Positions 37,987-47,333 of a DNA stretch of 64,000 bases are shown here, piece by piece. The notes below the pieces were generated by a model. That model was not told where the DNA came from, made no database searches, and saw only the letters and a list, made by a program, of their open reading frames with translations. Source of the DNA: Haloferula sp. BvORR071 (GTDB lineage Bacteria; Verrucomicrobiota; Verrucomicrobiia; Verrucomicrobiales; Akkermansiaceae); assembly GCF_000739615.1 (NCBI RefSeq), contig NZ_BATP01000019.1, positions 62,001-126,000 of the forward strand, in the 5' to 3' direction. How positions within the stretch are numbered: position 1 is the first letter of the stretch; each line of letters opens with the position of its first letter. The position numbers were made by a program, and so were the translations under genes.

Positions 37987-38472
37987 ATGAACATGAAAAA
38001 CACCGGAACCCTCAAGGTCGAAACCGCCGGCGACTGCGACGTCGTCATGACCCGCGTCTTCGATGCCCCGCGCGAGCTGGTCTACGACGCCTTCTCCAAG
38101 CCAGAGCTCCTCAAGCGCTGGTTCGGCCCGCACGGCTGGCACTTGGAAACCTGCGAAGTCGATCACCGCGTCGGCGGCGGCTTCCGCTTCATCCTCGTTG
38201 GCCCGGAAGGCCACCGCATGGGCATGCGCGGCACCTACGTCGAACTCGCCCCTCCCGAGCGCTCAGTCCACCGCGAATCCTTCGATGACTACCCCGGTGA
38301 GTCCACCGTCTCCGCGGTCTTCACGGAAGTGGACGGCAAGACCACATTGGTAGCCACGGTCACCTACCCCTCCCGCGAGGTCCGGGACATTGTCATCGCC
38401 TCCGGCATGGAGCACGGAGCCGCCGAGAGCTACGACAAGCTCGCCGAGATCCTGGCCGGCTCCCCCGCCTGA
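37987..38472 (+). CDS. SRPBCC / AHSA1-like domain protein
   Basis: The 161-residue protein has the START-like fold signature of the AHSA1 family: VVMTRVFDAPRELVYDAFSKPELLKRWFGP near the N-terminus, GGGFRFIL in the middle, and a C-terminal helix (GAAESYDKLAEILA). Family members bind hydrophobic ligands or, in eukaryotes, activate Hsp90; bacterial roles are mostly undefined. It is co-transcribed with the ArsR-type regulator and followed by an intrinsic terminator. Confidence 0.9.
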   Translation: MNMKNTGTLKVETAGDCDVVMTRVFDAPRELVYDAFSKPELLKRWFGPHGWHLETCEVDHRVGGGFRFILVGPEGHRMGMRGTYVELAPPERSVHRESFDDYPGESTVSAVFTEVDGKTTLVATVTYPSREVRDIVIASGMEHGAAESYDKLAEILAGSPA

Positions 38473-38506
38473 GCGGGCGGGAGAGGGACACGATCCCGCA
38501 TTTTTC

Positions 38507-38548
38507 AAGCTCCGGCCCCGCAATCCCCGGGATCGGAGCTTCTTTTTT
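38507..38548 (+). terminator. intrinsic terminator of the arsR-AHSA1 operon
   Basis: AAGCTCCG at 38507-38514 pairs with CGGAGCTT at 38534-38541 and is followed by CTTTTTT, 34 bp after the AHSA1 stop codon. Confidence 0.8.
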
Positions 38549-38636
38549 CACAAATTGGCCGATTTTCGCCCCTCTGGCTGCCAATTTTCAATAAGTTAAC
38601 CTCGCCAAAAGATCGTCTGCATGGTACCTGATAGTC

Positions 38637-39659
38637 ATGACGCGTTTACGAAACGCCACCAGCGCCGTGGTCCTGCTTGCCGGGATCCTCGGCATGGCCT
38701 CCTGTGACAAGGCGAAGCTGGCGGTGGATGCTGCCCGCGAGAAATTCCGTGGTGCCACCGATTCGGGTGCCCCCGTGGCCCCCGGCGGGAACGTCACTCC
38801 GACTCTCGCGTCGCAGGTAGACAATGCAGCGGAAGGCGTGCGTTTCCGCCGCGACCTGCCCTTCCCCTCCCAAGTCAACGCACGGGTGACCAGCCGCAGT
38901 GTCTTCGAAAATGTCCGCCGGACCATGACCTCCGCCTTGGGATCTGAGTCGGTCGCAGCCTCGCCGAAGGTTGAAGTCGTGGTCCTGCTCGAGCGCCGCG
39001 CCCAGAAGGTAAGCTACGCCATCGAGCGCTCCGGAGAGTTCGTCGACGATCAAGAGGGCAAGAGCACCAAAGCGAAGGACGATACCAGCGCGAGCGCAGC
39101 CGACGGCGCCATGCCCAAGATCAATTTCGAACTCGGCCCGCACGGCTGGCGGGTGCCACCACGCAGCGGCCCGCCAGAGTTCCAGACCATGATGCACGAG
39201 AAGGCTCTGCTCCCGGTGCTGGAGACCTCGCTCTCCCAGAACGGCTTGGCCGCGCGCAAGCAGTGGTTCTCCGCATCCCGGCGCTGGGCCGCGGGCGATC
39301 GTCTGGTCTTGGAGGGCGATTCCTTGGAAATGCTTTTCGCGCCCCACAGCACCGGCAAGGTGACTCTGGTCTATGAGGTCAGCGAACCGATCGATGGCCA
39401 CCCCTGCGGACGCTTTTCGCTGTCCGGTGACTTGCAGACCAAGGACGAAGTCTCGCTCAGCGGCGAAGTCTCCGACCGCAAGCTGACGATCAAATCCGGC
39501 AAGGTCTGGTGCTCGCTCCTCCACCCGCTGGTCCTGCGCGAGGAGTTCGACACAGTGGTTACCGCGATCGAAGGCTCAAAGGGCGGCGTGAAGAGCCGCG
39601 TCCAAGGAGCGGTGAAAACCGTGACCACCAACGACTGGAAACCGATCACAGAGAGCTGA
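38637..39659 (+). CDS. lipoprotein of unknown function
   Basis: The 340-residue product starts with a lipoprotein signal: hydrophobic core VVLLAGILGMAS then C23 followed by Asp (CDK). The mature chain is a single soluble region of mixed helix and strand with no recognised domain. The Asp at +2 would signal inner-membrane retention under the E. coli Lol rule, which may not hold here. No partner gene is adjacent. Confidence 0.72.
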   Translation: MTRLRNATSAVVLLAGILGMASCDKAKLAVDAAREKFRGATDSGAPVAPGGNVTPTLASQVDNAAEGVRFRRDLPFPSQVNARVTSRSVFENVRRTMTSALGSESVAASPKVEVVVLLERRAQKVSYAIERSGEFVDDQEGKSTKAKDDTSASAADGAMPKINFELGPHGWRVPPRSGPPEFQTMMHEKALLPVLETSLSQNGLAARKQWFSASRRWAAGDRLVLEGDSLEMLFAPHSTGKVTLVYEVSEPIDGHPCGRFSLSGDLQTKDEVSLSGEVSDRKLTIKSGKVWCSLLHPLVLREEFDTVVTAIEGSKGGVKSRVQGAVKTVTTNDWKPITES

Positions 39660-39690
39660 GGCACAACGCCTCAAAAAACTACTCGTCCTA

Positions 39691-39754
39691 ACACCTTGGG
39701 AGCCTTTGAAAGTTTCCCAAGGTGTCCCGTCATCTGAGGGAGGGACGGGACACC
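39691..39754 (+). promoter_or_regulatory. mutually exclusive hairpins after the lipoprotein gene
   Basis: ACACCTTGGGA (39691-39701) pairs perfectly with 39715-39725. The overlapping segment GGTGTCCCGTC (39721-39731) pairs perfectly with GACGGGACACC (39744-39754). Both stems are 11 bp and share GGTGT, so only one can form. There is no T-run and no gene directly after, so terminator-like or repeat hairpins are as likely as an attenuator. Confidence 0.5.
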
Positions 39755-39903
39755 CTGGGTGGGAGGGGAGGAGCTCGTGAGCCCTGATGTTCAGGAACTC
39801 GCGTCGTTTTAGAACAGAGAGGCGTGCATTTGACCAGCATAGAATTCAGCCGAGTGAAAAATTCTTCACCGGGGCTACGGAATTATGCGGAGTCAGTCTC
39901 TTT

Positions 39904-39961
39904 CCCGGGCCAAAAAGGCCCGGCACGGCCCCCGAAAGGGCCCGGACAACGGGTCTTTTTT
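39904..39961 (+). terminator. terminator-like hairpins with T6 tract
   Basis: CCGGGCC-aaaaa-GGCCCGG (39905-39923) is followed by GCCCG-gacaa-CGGGT and TCTTTTTT ending at 39961. The cluster lies between convergent genes and could end plus-strand transcription. Confidence 0.55.
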
Positions 39962-39975
39962 CCCCGAGCGGGCTA

Positions 39976-40350
39976 TCAGACCACCGCCACCCGCTCAATC
40001 TCGCCGGCATAGCGGTCCAGCGGCGCGGTGTGACGGGGGATCATATTGAAGACCAGGAAGACCACTCGCTTGTCCCCGCAACGGAGCAAGCCGATCTCCA
40101 CGCTGGTCTTGGTGAGTTCTGCGCAAAGCTGGCCGAAGCGGTGGAAGATCTCGTCCACCTCCCCTTCCGGCACGCCGCAGACGCTGCCATCCTTGCGCAC
40201 GCCGAGCAGCAGCAGCCCTCCATTCGACCAGTGCAGGGCAGGCAAAGCCTTCGCCACCTGCAGGGCCTTCGGAGTGGCTTCCTCAAAGACCACCGACTTC
40301 TCGTAAGCCCCGATCAGGGCTGCCAAGGTGGTACTGTCGTGGACAGTCAT
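39976..40350 (-). CDS. small AlbA_2/Schlafen-like domain protein
   Basis: ATG 40350 (MTVHDSTTLAALIGAYEKS) is preferred over a start 44 codons upstream whose translation is Pro/Arg-rich and unconserved. The 124-residue protein contains the glycine-rich strand-turn NGGLLLLGVRKDGSVCGVPEGEVDEI typical of AlbA_2 (Schlafen AAA_4) domains. It lacks the long C-terminal part of full-size members, so it is a single-domain version. Role unknown; possibly nucleotide or RNA related. Confidence 0.68.
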   Translation of the reverse strand: MTVHDSTTLAALIGAYEKSVVFEEATPKALQVAKALPALHWSNGGLLLLGVRKDGSVCGVPEGEVDEIFHRFGQLCAELTKTSVEIGLLRCGDKRVVFLVFNMIPRHTAPLDRYAGEIERVAVV

Positions 40351-40584
40351 GGCGATCCCGAAGCTAGCACGGGAAGCGGGCCGGGGGCAATGCCGGAACG
40401 GGGAAAGATCCGGCGGATCAGGACGGTCCGGTCGCCATGCCTTGGAACTACGGCGGACGCCGTAGTTCCCGCAGCGCTTCACCGGAACTTCATCTTCACG
40501 ATAACTTCACAGTCCCTAACCCGCCGCCCCATTGACTCGCGCGCCGCAGGCTGACTACAACTCCAGCCAGCCACGGAGCAAATC

Positions 40585-43425
40585 ATGTCCCCCCGCTTCC
40601 TCGTCCTCCTTGCCGCGATCTTGCCCGTCGCCTTTTCCTCCGCTCTCGCCCAAACCATCCCTCCGCCCTTTGTCCTGATCGCCCGCGGCGCTACTGCCGA
40701 TCACAGCGCCGCGATCGGCAACGATGGCACGCTCTGGACCTGGGGCTCGGATGGCACCGGCACGACCCACTACAGCCCTTTCCAGATCGGGACGGACACC
40801 CATTGGCAGAGGGTGGCAGTCGGGGGTGACCATACGCTCGCGGTTAGAAGCGATGGGACTCTCTGGGCTTGGGGCAGCAACTACTACGGTCAGATTGGGG
40901 ATGGCGGCGATACCGGCTTGAGCAGCCGCAGCAGCCCGGTCCAGATCGGCAGCGGTAGCACATGGCAAGCGGTCGCCGCCGGCAAATCGCACAGCATCGC
41001 GATCAAAAGCGACGGCAGCCTGTGGGCTTGGGGGTATAACTTTTATGGGCAGCTCGGGGTGGGTAGCCAGACCCAGGCCAACACTCCAGTCCCCGTCGGC
41101 ACGGATCATGACTGGGTGGCAATCGCCGCAGGCGATTCCCACACCCTGGCCCTGAAGTCCGATGGCAGCGCCTGGGCTTGGGGACGCAATGAAGACTACC
41201 AGGTCGGTGACGACAGCAGCGCAAATCGCTGGAGCCCGGTCAAAGTCTGGGGGAGTGCCACGAACTGGACCTCGATCGCTGCAGGTGGGTACCACAGCGC
41301 CGGCATCCGGAGCGATGGCAGTCTCTGGACCTGGGGACGCAACGATAAAGGCCAGCTTGGCGGCGGGACCACTAACAGCCCCGTTCCGAGGCACATCGGC
41401 AGCGATACCGATTGGCTCACGGTCGCCGCCGGGGGAGATCACTGTGTGGCACTGAAGACCGGCGGCAGTCTCTGGGCTTGGGGCTCCAATGCTTACGGGC
41501 AATTGGGAGATGGAACTTATATCACCCGCGGCAGTCCCGTGGCCATCGGCACTGCCACGAACTGGCAAGCGATTGCCGCGGGCACAGCGCACAGCCACGG
41601 CATGCGCAGCGATGGCTCGCTCTGGTCCTGGGGCTACAACTTCTCCGGTCAGCTCGCGGCCGGCAGCCAGCCGGTCTCGCTGGATGCCGAGTTGGGCCAT
41701 CAGACCGTGATCGCCGCGGCGGCCGGCTTTACCCACTCGCTTGCCGTGAAAAGTGACGGAACCCTGTGGACCTGGGGCTCCAATAGCGATGGGCAGCTCG
41801 GCGATGGGACTCTGACCAACCGCAGCAGCGCGGTGCAAGTGGGCAGCTCGAGCGATTGGGTTTCCGTCACGGCCAGCTCCAACCGCAGCCTGGCCCTGAA
41901 GAGCAACGGCACTCTCTGGGCCTGGGGCGACAATTCGAACCGCGCACTGGGCGATGGGAACCAGACCGACCGCATAAGCCCGGTGCAGATCGGCAGCGCG
42001 ACTACTTGGCGGGCCATCGCCGCCGGCCCCACGCATAGCGTCGCGTTGCGGAGCGATGGCACGCTCTGGGTGTGGGGGAACAATGTCCACGGCCAGCTTG
42101 GCGACGGCACGCAGACCACTCGCCCGAGCCCGATCCAACTCAGCGGCAACAACTGGACCGCGGTTGCCGCGGGACAGTGGCACACGCTGGCGCTGAAGAG
42201 CGATGGCACGCTGTGGGCCTGGGGGCTCAACGATTCCGGTCAGCTCGGCGATGGCACGGGCTTCACCACGATGCGGCAGCTCAGCCCGGTGCAGGTCGGC
42301 ACGGCCACGGACTGGAGTGCGATCGGAGCGGGCGATCTCCACAGCATCGCCCTGAAGACTAACGGCACCCTGTGGACCTGGGGACACAATGGTGCCGGCC
42401 AACTCGGCACGACGGGCGCCGCGTACCGCTACAGCCCCTTCCAAGTCGGTAGCGCCAGCAATTGGCAGTCGATCGCCGCGGGCTTGAGCCACTGCGTGGC
42501 GCTCAAGCGCGATGGGACCCTGTGGGGCTGGGGCAGCGACCTCCATGGCCAGCTCACCTTGAACAATCGCAACTACTTCAATCTCCCCCAGCAGCTCAGC
42601 AGCGCCCCCGGCTGGACCCTGGTCCCGGGCGGAACCGGCTGGACGCATACGCTGGCGCTGCGCGGCGGCCGCCTCTGGGGCTTCGGCTCGAATGCCAGCG
42701 GCCAGCTCCCCGGTGGCGACATGGGCCGCGCGGTGCCACGCCGCAGCATGCCCGCGCGTGGCGCGCAATCGGTGAGCCTTCCGGGCCCCAGCGCCGCGAT
42801 CGGTGTGCCAGTCACACTTGCGGCCACGGCCAGCAGTGGCCTGCCGGTGAGCTATTCGCTAAACGGTCCGGCCACGCTGAATGGCAATACGCTCACGCGT
42901 GCCGGTGCCGGCGAGATCCGGCTCGATGCCTGGCAGAGCGGCAACGACAGCGACTGGCTGCCATCCGCGATCGCGACGGTGGTAGATGATCCCCCGCTCA
43001 CTCCGCTCCAGCAGTGGAAGCTCAGCGAAATCGGCGATGCGAATGCCGCCGACGGGGACGACGCCGATGGCGACGGCTTGGTGAACTTGGCGGAGTATGG
43101 CTTGGTGCTGCCACCGGCGAGTCCCTCGGTGGCACCTGCGGTCACCCGTGCCGGCTATGCGGATGGCGAGCGCTTGAGGATTTTTGTGCAGCGTGATCCG
43201 GCGCGGAATGATGTGACGATCGATGTGCTGGGGGCGGATGGTCCCGAGGGGCCATGGACGAGCTTGGCGACGAGTGCACAGGGGGCGCCTTTCAGTGGGC
43301 CGGGTTACGTGACCGGGGATGACGCCGGGCCGGGGGTGAAGACAGTGGAGGTAAGGGATACGGTGAGGGTGAGCGAGGCGAGACGGAGGTTTATGCGGGT
43401 GGTGGTAGTGCGGGCGGGGTTGTGA
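40585..43425 (+). CDS. secreted RCC1-repeat protein
   Basis: The 946-residue protein begins with a signal peptide ([23 protein letters not shown]). It then has about thirteen RCC1-type blades of roughly 50 residues, each with a version of [26 protein letters not shown] (about 30-720), enough for two seven-bladed propellers. A short Ig-like domain and a Ca-binding-like segment ([23 protein letters not shown]) precede the C-terminus. Bacterial RCC1 proteins have diverse, mostly unknown binding roles. Confidence 0.88.
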   Translation: MSPRFLVLLAAILPVAFSSALAQTIPPPFVLIARGATADHSAAIGNDGTLWTWGSDGTGTTHYSPFQIGTDTHWQRVAVGGDHTLAVRSDGTLWAWGSNYYGQIGDGGDTGLSSRSSPVQIGSGSTWQAVAAGKSHSIAIKSDGSLWAWGYNFYGQLGVGSQTQANTPVPVGTDHDWVAIAAGDSHTLALKSDGSAWAWGRNEDYQVGDDSSANRWSPVKVWGSATNWTSIAAGGYHSAGIRSDGSLWTWGRNDKGQLGGGTTNSPVPRHIGSDTDWLTVAAGGDHCVALKTGGSLWAWGSNAYGQLGDGTYITRGSPVAIGTATNWQAIAAGTAHSHGMRSDGSLWSWGYNFSGQLAAGSQPVSLDAELGHQTVIAAAAGFTHSLAVKSDGTLWTWGSNSDGQLGDGTLTNRSSAVQVGSSSDWVSVTASSNRSLALKSNGTLWAWGDNSNRALGDGNQTDRISPVQIGSATTWRAIAAGPTHSVALRSDGTLWVWGNNVHGQLGDGTQTTRPSPIQLSGNNWTAVAAGQWHTLALKSDGTLWAWGLNDSGQLGDGTGFTTMRQLSPVQVGTATDWSAIGAGDLHSIALKTNGTLWTWGHNGAGQLGTTGAAYRYSPFQVGSASNWQSIAAGLSHCVALKRDGTLWGWGSDLHGQLTLNNRNYFNLPQQLSSAPGWTLVPGGTGWTHTLALRGGRLWGFGSNASGQLPGGDMGRAVPRRSMPARGAQSVSLPGPSAAIGVPVTLAATASSGLPVSYSLNGPATLNGNTLTRAGAGEIRLDAWQSGNDSDWLPSAIATVVDDPPLTPLQQWKLSEIGDANAADGDDADGDGLVNLAEYGLVLPPASPSVAPAVTRAGYADGERLRIFVQRDPARNDVTIDVLGADGPEGPWTSLATSAQGAPFSGPGYVTGDDAGPGVKTVEVRDTVRVSEARRRFMRVVVVRAGL

Positions 43426-43470
43426 GGTAGGGAGGAACGCGCGATGAACCAGCGCCGCACCCGGGATGGA

Positions 43471-43496
43471 GCGGGCTTTCCGCCCTTGTTTTTTTT
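43471..43496 (+). terminator. probable terminator of the RCC1-repeat gene
   Basis: A short stem GGGC-tttcc-GCCC (43473-43485) is followed by TTGTTTTTTTT. It lies 45 bp after the stop. Confidence 0.55.
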
Positions 43497-43507
43497 GCCG
43501 GCCGGTT

Positions 43508-43597
43508 CCCAGGCCTCGCGGCCTGGGCTGATATGGAGCGGGCCTTTGGCCCTCGCGGACGGGCCCTCGCGGACGGGCCCTCACGGACGGGCCCTTG
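43508..43597. repeat. hairpin and 14-bp tandem repeats
   Basis: CCCAGGCC-tcgc-GGCCTGGG (43508-43527) is followed by three tandem copies of GGGCCCTCGCGGAC with one base change in the third (about 43547-43588) and a degenerate fourth. There is no spacer diversity, so this is not a CRISPR array. Confidence 0.65.
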
Positions 43598-43625
43598 GCC
43601 CTGGCCGTTCCCGGATTCTGGCCGT

Positions 43626-44546
43626 TCACGGAAACAGCTTCCGCCCCAGCTTCGCCACCGCGGCGGCCACGCCTAACACCTCCTTGGATTCCTCATCACT
43701 GCGGCAGTAGACGGCGACGGTGAAGGCTTCGGGAAGAAGGAACTCGAAGGTGCGGACGTGGACGAGACCATCGGCTTCGGGGCCGAGGCGGGGCATGACG
43801 TTACCGGGGCCGAGCATGACGCCAAGGCCAGCGCGGCAGGCGGCGGCGGCTTCGTCTTCGGTGGGAAAGGCAATCGAGTTGGCCGGCTGCATGCCATAGG
43901 CTTCATCACACCAGCGCAGGAGGAAGGAACTAAAGCCGGTGACGACACTGCGGTCCGGGACCAGCACGGTGGTGCGCAAGACTTCCGGGAAGCTGAAGTG
44001 CTCGGGGTCGAAGGGATAGAAGTCCGGATTCCAAGCGACGGTGATGCCACGCTCGCGGCGGATGACCGCTTCTTGCAGACTCGGGGAAAGTCCGGCGCGG
44101 AGGAAGCGCCCGGCGACAACGACATCCACGCGGGTGGACTCCAGAGACTCGCGCCAGGTGCCGTTGGCATCGCAGCAGCGGATGACCGGCCCGACGGGAG
44201 GCTCTGTTAGAAGGGAATTGCGCAAAACACGGCCGAAGTACGAGGCATCTAGTGCCACCAGCACCTGCTTGTCCATGCGCCGGTCGAGGCGGCGCATGCC
44301 ATCGATGAAGTCGAGATAGGCGTCGCTGACCTCGGTGCCCAATTCGAGGAAGGCGACGCCGGCAGGAGTGAGCTTGGCCCCGGTGGGCGAGCGCTCGAAG
44401 AGAATCAGGCCAACCGCCGACTCCAGCTTGGAGATCGTGAGACTCACTGAGGGCTGGGTCATGCCCCAGCGCTTGCCGGTGGCGGTGAAGCTCCCGGTCT
44501 CCGCGAGGTGACGGAAGACAAGCAGGCTATTGAGGTCGATGTCCAT
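43626..44546 (-). CDS. LysR-type transcriptional regulator (second of tandem pair)
   Basis: ATG 44546 (MDIDLNSLLVFRHLAETGSF) is the usual LysR start; ATG 44558 is also in frame. The 306-residue protein has the N-terminal winged helix (KRWGMTQPSVSLTISKLESAVGLILFER) and a type-2 periplasmic-binding-like effector domain. The upstream LysR-like gene overlaps its start, so both are made from one transcript. No divergent enzyme gene shows the regulon. Confidence 0.9.
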   Translation of the reverse strand: MDIDLNSLLVFRHLAETGSFTATGKRWGMTQPSVSLTISKLESAVGLILFERSPTGAKLTPAGVAFLELGTEVSDAYLDFIDGMRRLDRRMDKQVLVALDASYFGRVLRNSLLTEPPVGPVIRCCDANGTWRESLESTRVDVVVAGRFLRAGLSPSLQEAVIRRERGITVAWNPDFYPFDPEHFSFPEVLRTTVLVPDRSVVTGFSSFLLRWCDEAYGMQPANSIAFPTEDEAAAACRAGLGVMLGPGNVMPRLGPEADGLVHVRTFEFLLPEAFTVAVYCRSDEESKEVLGVAAAVAKLGRKLFP

Positions 44547-45489
44547 GGCCGTTGCCATTGCCGTTTGCCGCCGTCATCAGACGCGGCTTGAGTTCGGCGT
44601 AAGGGTGATTGCGCCGCAGGCAAGCGGTCAGGCGGTAGGCGGGCCAGACGCCAGGGTCGCGGCCACGCATGCCGACCGTGGTCTCCGGCAGGAAGACACA
44701 GGTGCCGGAGGGCAGGCTCGCGGGGTCGGCCGCGTAGGCAGCGGCTTCCGACTCAGGGAGCACCGCGCCACCCTTCGCACCGGCTTGGCGGAAGGCTTCC
44801 AGAAGAACGGTCGCCGTCTCCGGCTCTCCGGCGGCGGCGATCCACCAATCGTTGCCAGCAAGGTCTGCCGGTATCGTGGGCAGATGCAGAGCCGGGTGAT
44901 GGAGAATGGTCCATGGCACCGGACCGAGGTCCACCGCTTCCAGGCGGTCGGCGGCACCTAGACCGATGCCAAAGTAGACGTCGCACTCGGCATTGAGCAG
45001 AGCGGTGCGGAAGCGCTTCACTTCAATCCGCACGAAGCAGGAGCGGAAGAGATCGGTGAGCTGGAGCGTGGACAGGAAATCGGTGAAGAGGCCGACGCGG
45101 AAGAACTCACCGGCCGCGGCGAAACGCAGGATGCGACCGGCCTGGTGCAGGCCGCGCACGCCGTCGTCGAGCTTGCGCAGCGCGCGAGAGAGCGGCCCGA
45201 TCTGGGCAAGCAGGCCGGCGGCGAAGGCGGTTGGCACCAGGTTACGGTCGGGGCCTTCTTCGAAGAGCGGGCGGCCGACGGCTTGTCCGAATTCGTCGCA
45301 GACGCGCTTGATGTTGGCTCGGGTGCTGTGGAGTTCCAGCGCGGCATTCGCATAGGAGCGCTCGCGGCAGATCACGCTGAAGACTTCCAACTGGCGGAAG
45401 GTGAGGTCCGGCAGAGATTCCACTCCCGGCACGGGAGTAGCGGTGGCTTCCACATTCTTCGGTTTGGCCTTCTGGTCCGGCGAACTCAT
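44527..45489 (-). CDS. divergent LysR-type regulator (first of tandem pair)
   Basis: The 320-residue protein has a LysR-like helix-turn-helix after a 28-residue extension (LTFRQLEVFSVICRERSYANAALELHSTRANIKRVCDEFG) and a divergent effector domain. The recognition helix reads STRANIKRVCDEF in place of the usual QPAVSxxIxxLE, so DNA-binding specificity is unusual. It ends in an Asn/Gly/His-rich tail whose codons overlap the start of the next LysR gene. Confidence 0.78.
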   Translation of the reverse strand: MSSPDQKAKPKNVEATATPVPGVESLPDLTFRQLEVFSVICRERSYANAALELHSTRANIKRVCDEFGQAVGRPLFEEGPDRNLVPTAFAAGLLAQIGPLSRALRKLDDGVRGLHQAGRILRFAAAGEFFRVGLFTDFLSTLQLTDLFRSCFVRIEVKRFRTALLNAECDVYFGIGLGAADRLEAVDLGPVPWTILHHPALHLPTIPADLAGNDWWIAAAGEPETATVLLEAFRQAGAKGGAVLPESEAAAYAADPASLPSGTCVFLPETTVGMRGRDPGVWPAYRLTACLRRNHPYAELKPRLMTAANGNGNGHGHRPQ

Positions 45490-45867
45490 TCAGGGGAGGG
45501 CTGATCGCCAGCAAAGCAGGCCGGGGACCCCGGACAAAGGGATTTGTGCTGCCGCCTGCGTCACCCCGCCGGTCTAGCAGATTGCAAAATGCCGTGTCCC
45601 CTCCCCTGCTATGCTTTCAACCACGAATGAAGAGGAATTGGACCGAGCAGTGGATGGGATGGATGGAGTTTGGTTTTAACCGCGAAAAACGCGAAAGGCC
45701 GCGAAATTTGAACAGCCGAAGAAGCTACCACGGAATACACGTTCCCCGGCGGAGCATCTGAGAAATCCGAAAAAACCCAAAATGGCCCGAAAAGGCCCGA
45801 AAATGAGGGGGTTCCGGAGTTGAGGGCCGAAAACCATTTCTGGTAAAAATGGCCCGGGAAAAGGCGG

Positions 45868-45892
45868 TTTCCGCAAGGATCTGGTAAAAATG
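45868..45892 (+). repeat. left copy of 25-bp inverted terminal repeat
   Basis: Perfect reverse complement of 61172-61196; core CCGCAAGGATCTGGTAAA. Continued similarity inward (CCC then T-rich) and an extra CTGGTAAA outside at 45840-45847 suggest a compound end. Confidence 0.85.
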
Positions 45893-45935
45893 GCCCATTT
45901 CCCGCGGGCCGCCAGGGAATCGCCCGGAAACGGCG

Positions 45936-45952
45936 TTGCACTGGGTCTGCAA
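45936..45952. promoter_or_regulatory. TTGCA-N7-TGCAA dyad, left end
   Basis: Perfect inverted repeat with 7-nt spacer, 44 bp inside the left terminal repeat. Perfect copies recur at 53701-53717 and 61105-61121. Confidence 0.6.
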
Positions 45953-46275
45953 AGCGGATTACCGGCTTCGTCTGGCCGAGTCAATCCAACGGATCTGACA
46001 TGAGGCGTGCCAGGAAGACCAGTTGCATCGGTCGCCAAAAGTGTAGGTTGGGAGGGCACAGGCACCCCGCACGGGGGCTATCCTGGTCAAGATCTGGATT
46101 AGTGATCTGGGGTGGCGTGACGTGCCGTTCTGCGAAATCCGCGGAATGGAGGTTTCGCCCGATGCCTTCCCGTCCCGCGAGGTGCCGGGCTCACGATTGG
46201 CACGGCAGCTTTGAGCGCGGAAAGAGGGCGGAAACGGCGTTGCGGGACCTTGCAAGAGCTGGCTTCCCGCCCTTC

Positions 46276-46572
46276 TCAATGGCCGGATGGGCTATTGCGT
46301 TGCTTCAAGGTGATCACGCTTTGCCAGGAGATCCGCCACGGCGAATTGCCCCGTTTGCTGGGAAGCTTGTAGGCCTTCAGGCCTTCCGGCTCTCCGAGTT
46401 CGCAGAGCATCCGGACGGTATCCTTGCCGAGGCGCAAATAGGCGGCGGCCTCGGTGACTTTTACATCGTGATCATCGACCACACAGCGGGGCTTGAGGAC
46501 AATGGAACCGTCCGGAGCGGTGCTCTGGTCCACGGCCATGGATACTACAGTTGACTTGGCTGGCTTAGTCAT
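46276..46572 (-). CDS. excisionase-like helix-turn-helix protein
   Basis: ATG 46572 (MTKPAKSTVVSMAVDQS) is chosen since upstream translation is unconserved. The 98-residue protein has a MerR/Xis-type winged helix in its C-terminal half (VKVTEAAAYLRLGKDTVRMLCELGE, then YKLPSKRGNSPWRISWQSV). Such small proteins often direct excision or early gene control in mobile elements. It is the outermost gene at the left end, where a recombination directionality factor would fit. Confidence 0.68.
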   Translation of the reverse strand: MTKPAKSTVVSMAVDQSTAPDGSIVLKPRCVVDDHDVKVTEAAAYLRLGKDTVRMLCELGEPEGLKAYKLPSKRGNSPWRISWQSVITLKQRNSPSGH

Positions 46573-46652
46573 CAAAGCCAGACTATCACGGGGTCTCGGC
46601 GTTTCCGGAAACTGGACTGGACGCATGTTCGCGGTAGGTGCAAAATCCCGCC

Positions 46653-46844
46653 ATGTCAGAGAATGCAGGCCCCCCAACTCCGGAAAGCTCCGCCCCGATG
46701 CCGATGCCGTCCACACCGCGGCCTGTGCTCGTGCCTGAAGGTTTCGTGATGAGCTGCAATTCCGCGGGCGATGCTACGCCCCCACTTGTTTCGCTCAACG
46801 CCAGCTTGCCCACGAGCACAGAACCGCGAGGCAAGCAGGAATAA
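46653..46844 (+). CDS. possible small Pro/Ser-rich protein
   Basis: A 63-codon frame from ATG 46653 (MSENAGPPTPESSAPMPMPS) fills the gap between two minus-strand genes and overlaps the end of the membrane-protein gene. It has low complexity and no recognised family; it could be fortuitous. Confidence 0.22.
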   Translation: MSENAGPPTPESSAPMPMPSTPRPVLVPEGFVMSCNSAGDATPPLVSLNASLPTSTEPRGKQE

Positions 46845-47322
46845 TCGGCGATAGGATGGCCCATCTCACGAAGGAGCCTAGAGCCTTCATGTCATCGCCC
46901 AACAAGGTCCGGTTAAAGTCGAGCGCCCGTTGCACTCTCCGGGCATGTCCAAGCATTATATCCGCTACGTTTTGCTGGATAAAATCCTTGTGGAGCCAGT
47001 GTTGGGGTTCCTCGCCTGGGCAGGCGTAATTCTTGGGTAGCCAAGTGGCTTTAGCTAGCCGAGCCGCAAGGATCAGTAGCACGGCGGCTTGGACGATGCA
47101 GAAGCATCGTGCCGGTAACGGCCAATCGCTATAATGCTGGAGGGCAAGGTTGCTGAAGAATGCCACCAATGCCCCAGCCAAGCCCAAGGCCTGCCATGCC
47201 CGCGACCGGATTTTCTCACGATCAGCGATGACGGTGGCAAGTGCCGTCTCGAATAGCGGCGAGAGATAGTCCATCGCCTCTTTCGGGGCTTCGCCTTCCA
47301 GCAGGTGGGGATCTTCGTTCAT
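46795..47322 (-). CDS. membrane protein of unknown function
   Basis: ATG 47322 (MNEDPHLLEGEAPKEAMDYL) is 11 bp after the HNH gene's stop. The 175-residue protein has three hydrophobic segments (about 44-63, 70-88 and 153-171) and a cytoplasmic loop rich in charged residues. No family is recognised. Operon position with HNH nuclease hints at a role in the element's host interaction. Confidence 0.6.
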   Translation of the reverse strand: MNEDPHLLEGEAPKEAMDYLSPLFETALATVIADREKIRSRAWQALGLAGALVAFFSNLALQHYSDWPLPARCFCIVQAAVLLILAARLAKATWLPKNYACPGEEPQHWLHKDFIQQNVADIMLGHARRVQRALDFNRTLLGDDMKALGSFVRWAILSPIIPACLAVLCSWASWR

Positions 47323-47333
47323 GCGATCATTGT

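Larger units (their letters stand above)
45490..46275. other. 786-bp intergenic region spanning the left island boundary
   Basis: No convincing gene is present. It contains AAAATGGCCC motifs at about 45779, 45847 and 45888, two CTGGTAAAAATGGCCC units (45840 and 45881), the left inverted repeat and a TTGCA-N7-TGCAA dyad. Host sequence is presumed left of about 45840. Confidence 0.55.

Noticed and set aside
40555-42768. 737-codon minus-strand open frame opposite the RCC1-repeat gene
   Set aside because: Its apparent repeats mirror the RCC1 repeats on the other strand; no signal peptide or known domain.
43547-43597. Tandem repeats considered as a CRISPR array
   Set aside because: Units are 14 bp, contiguous and nearly identical, with no spacers and no cas genes.
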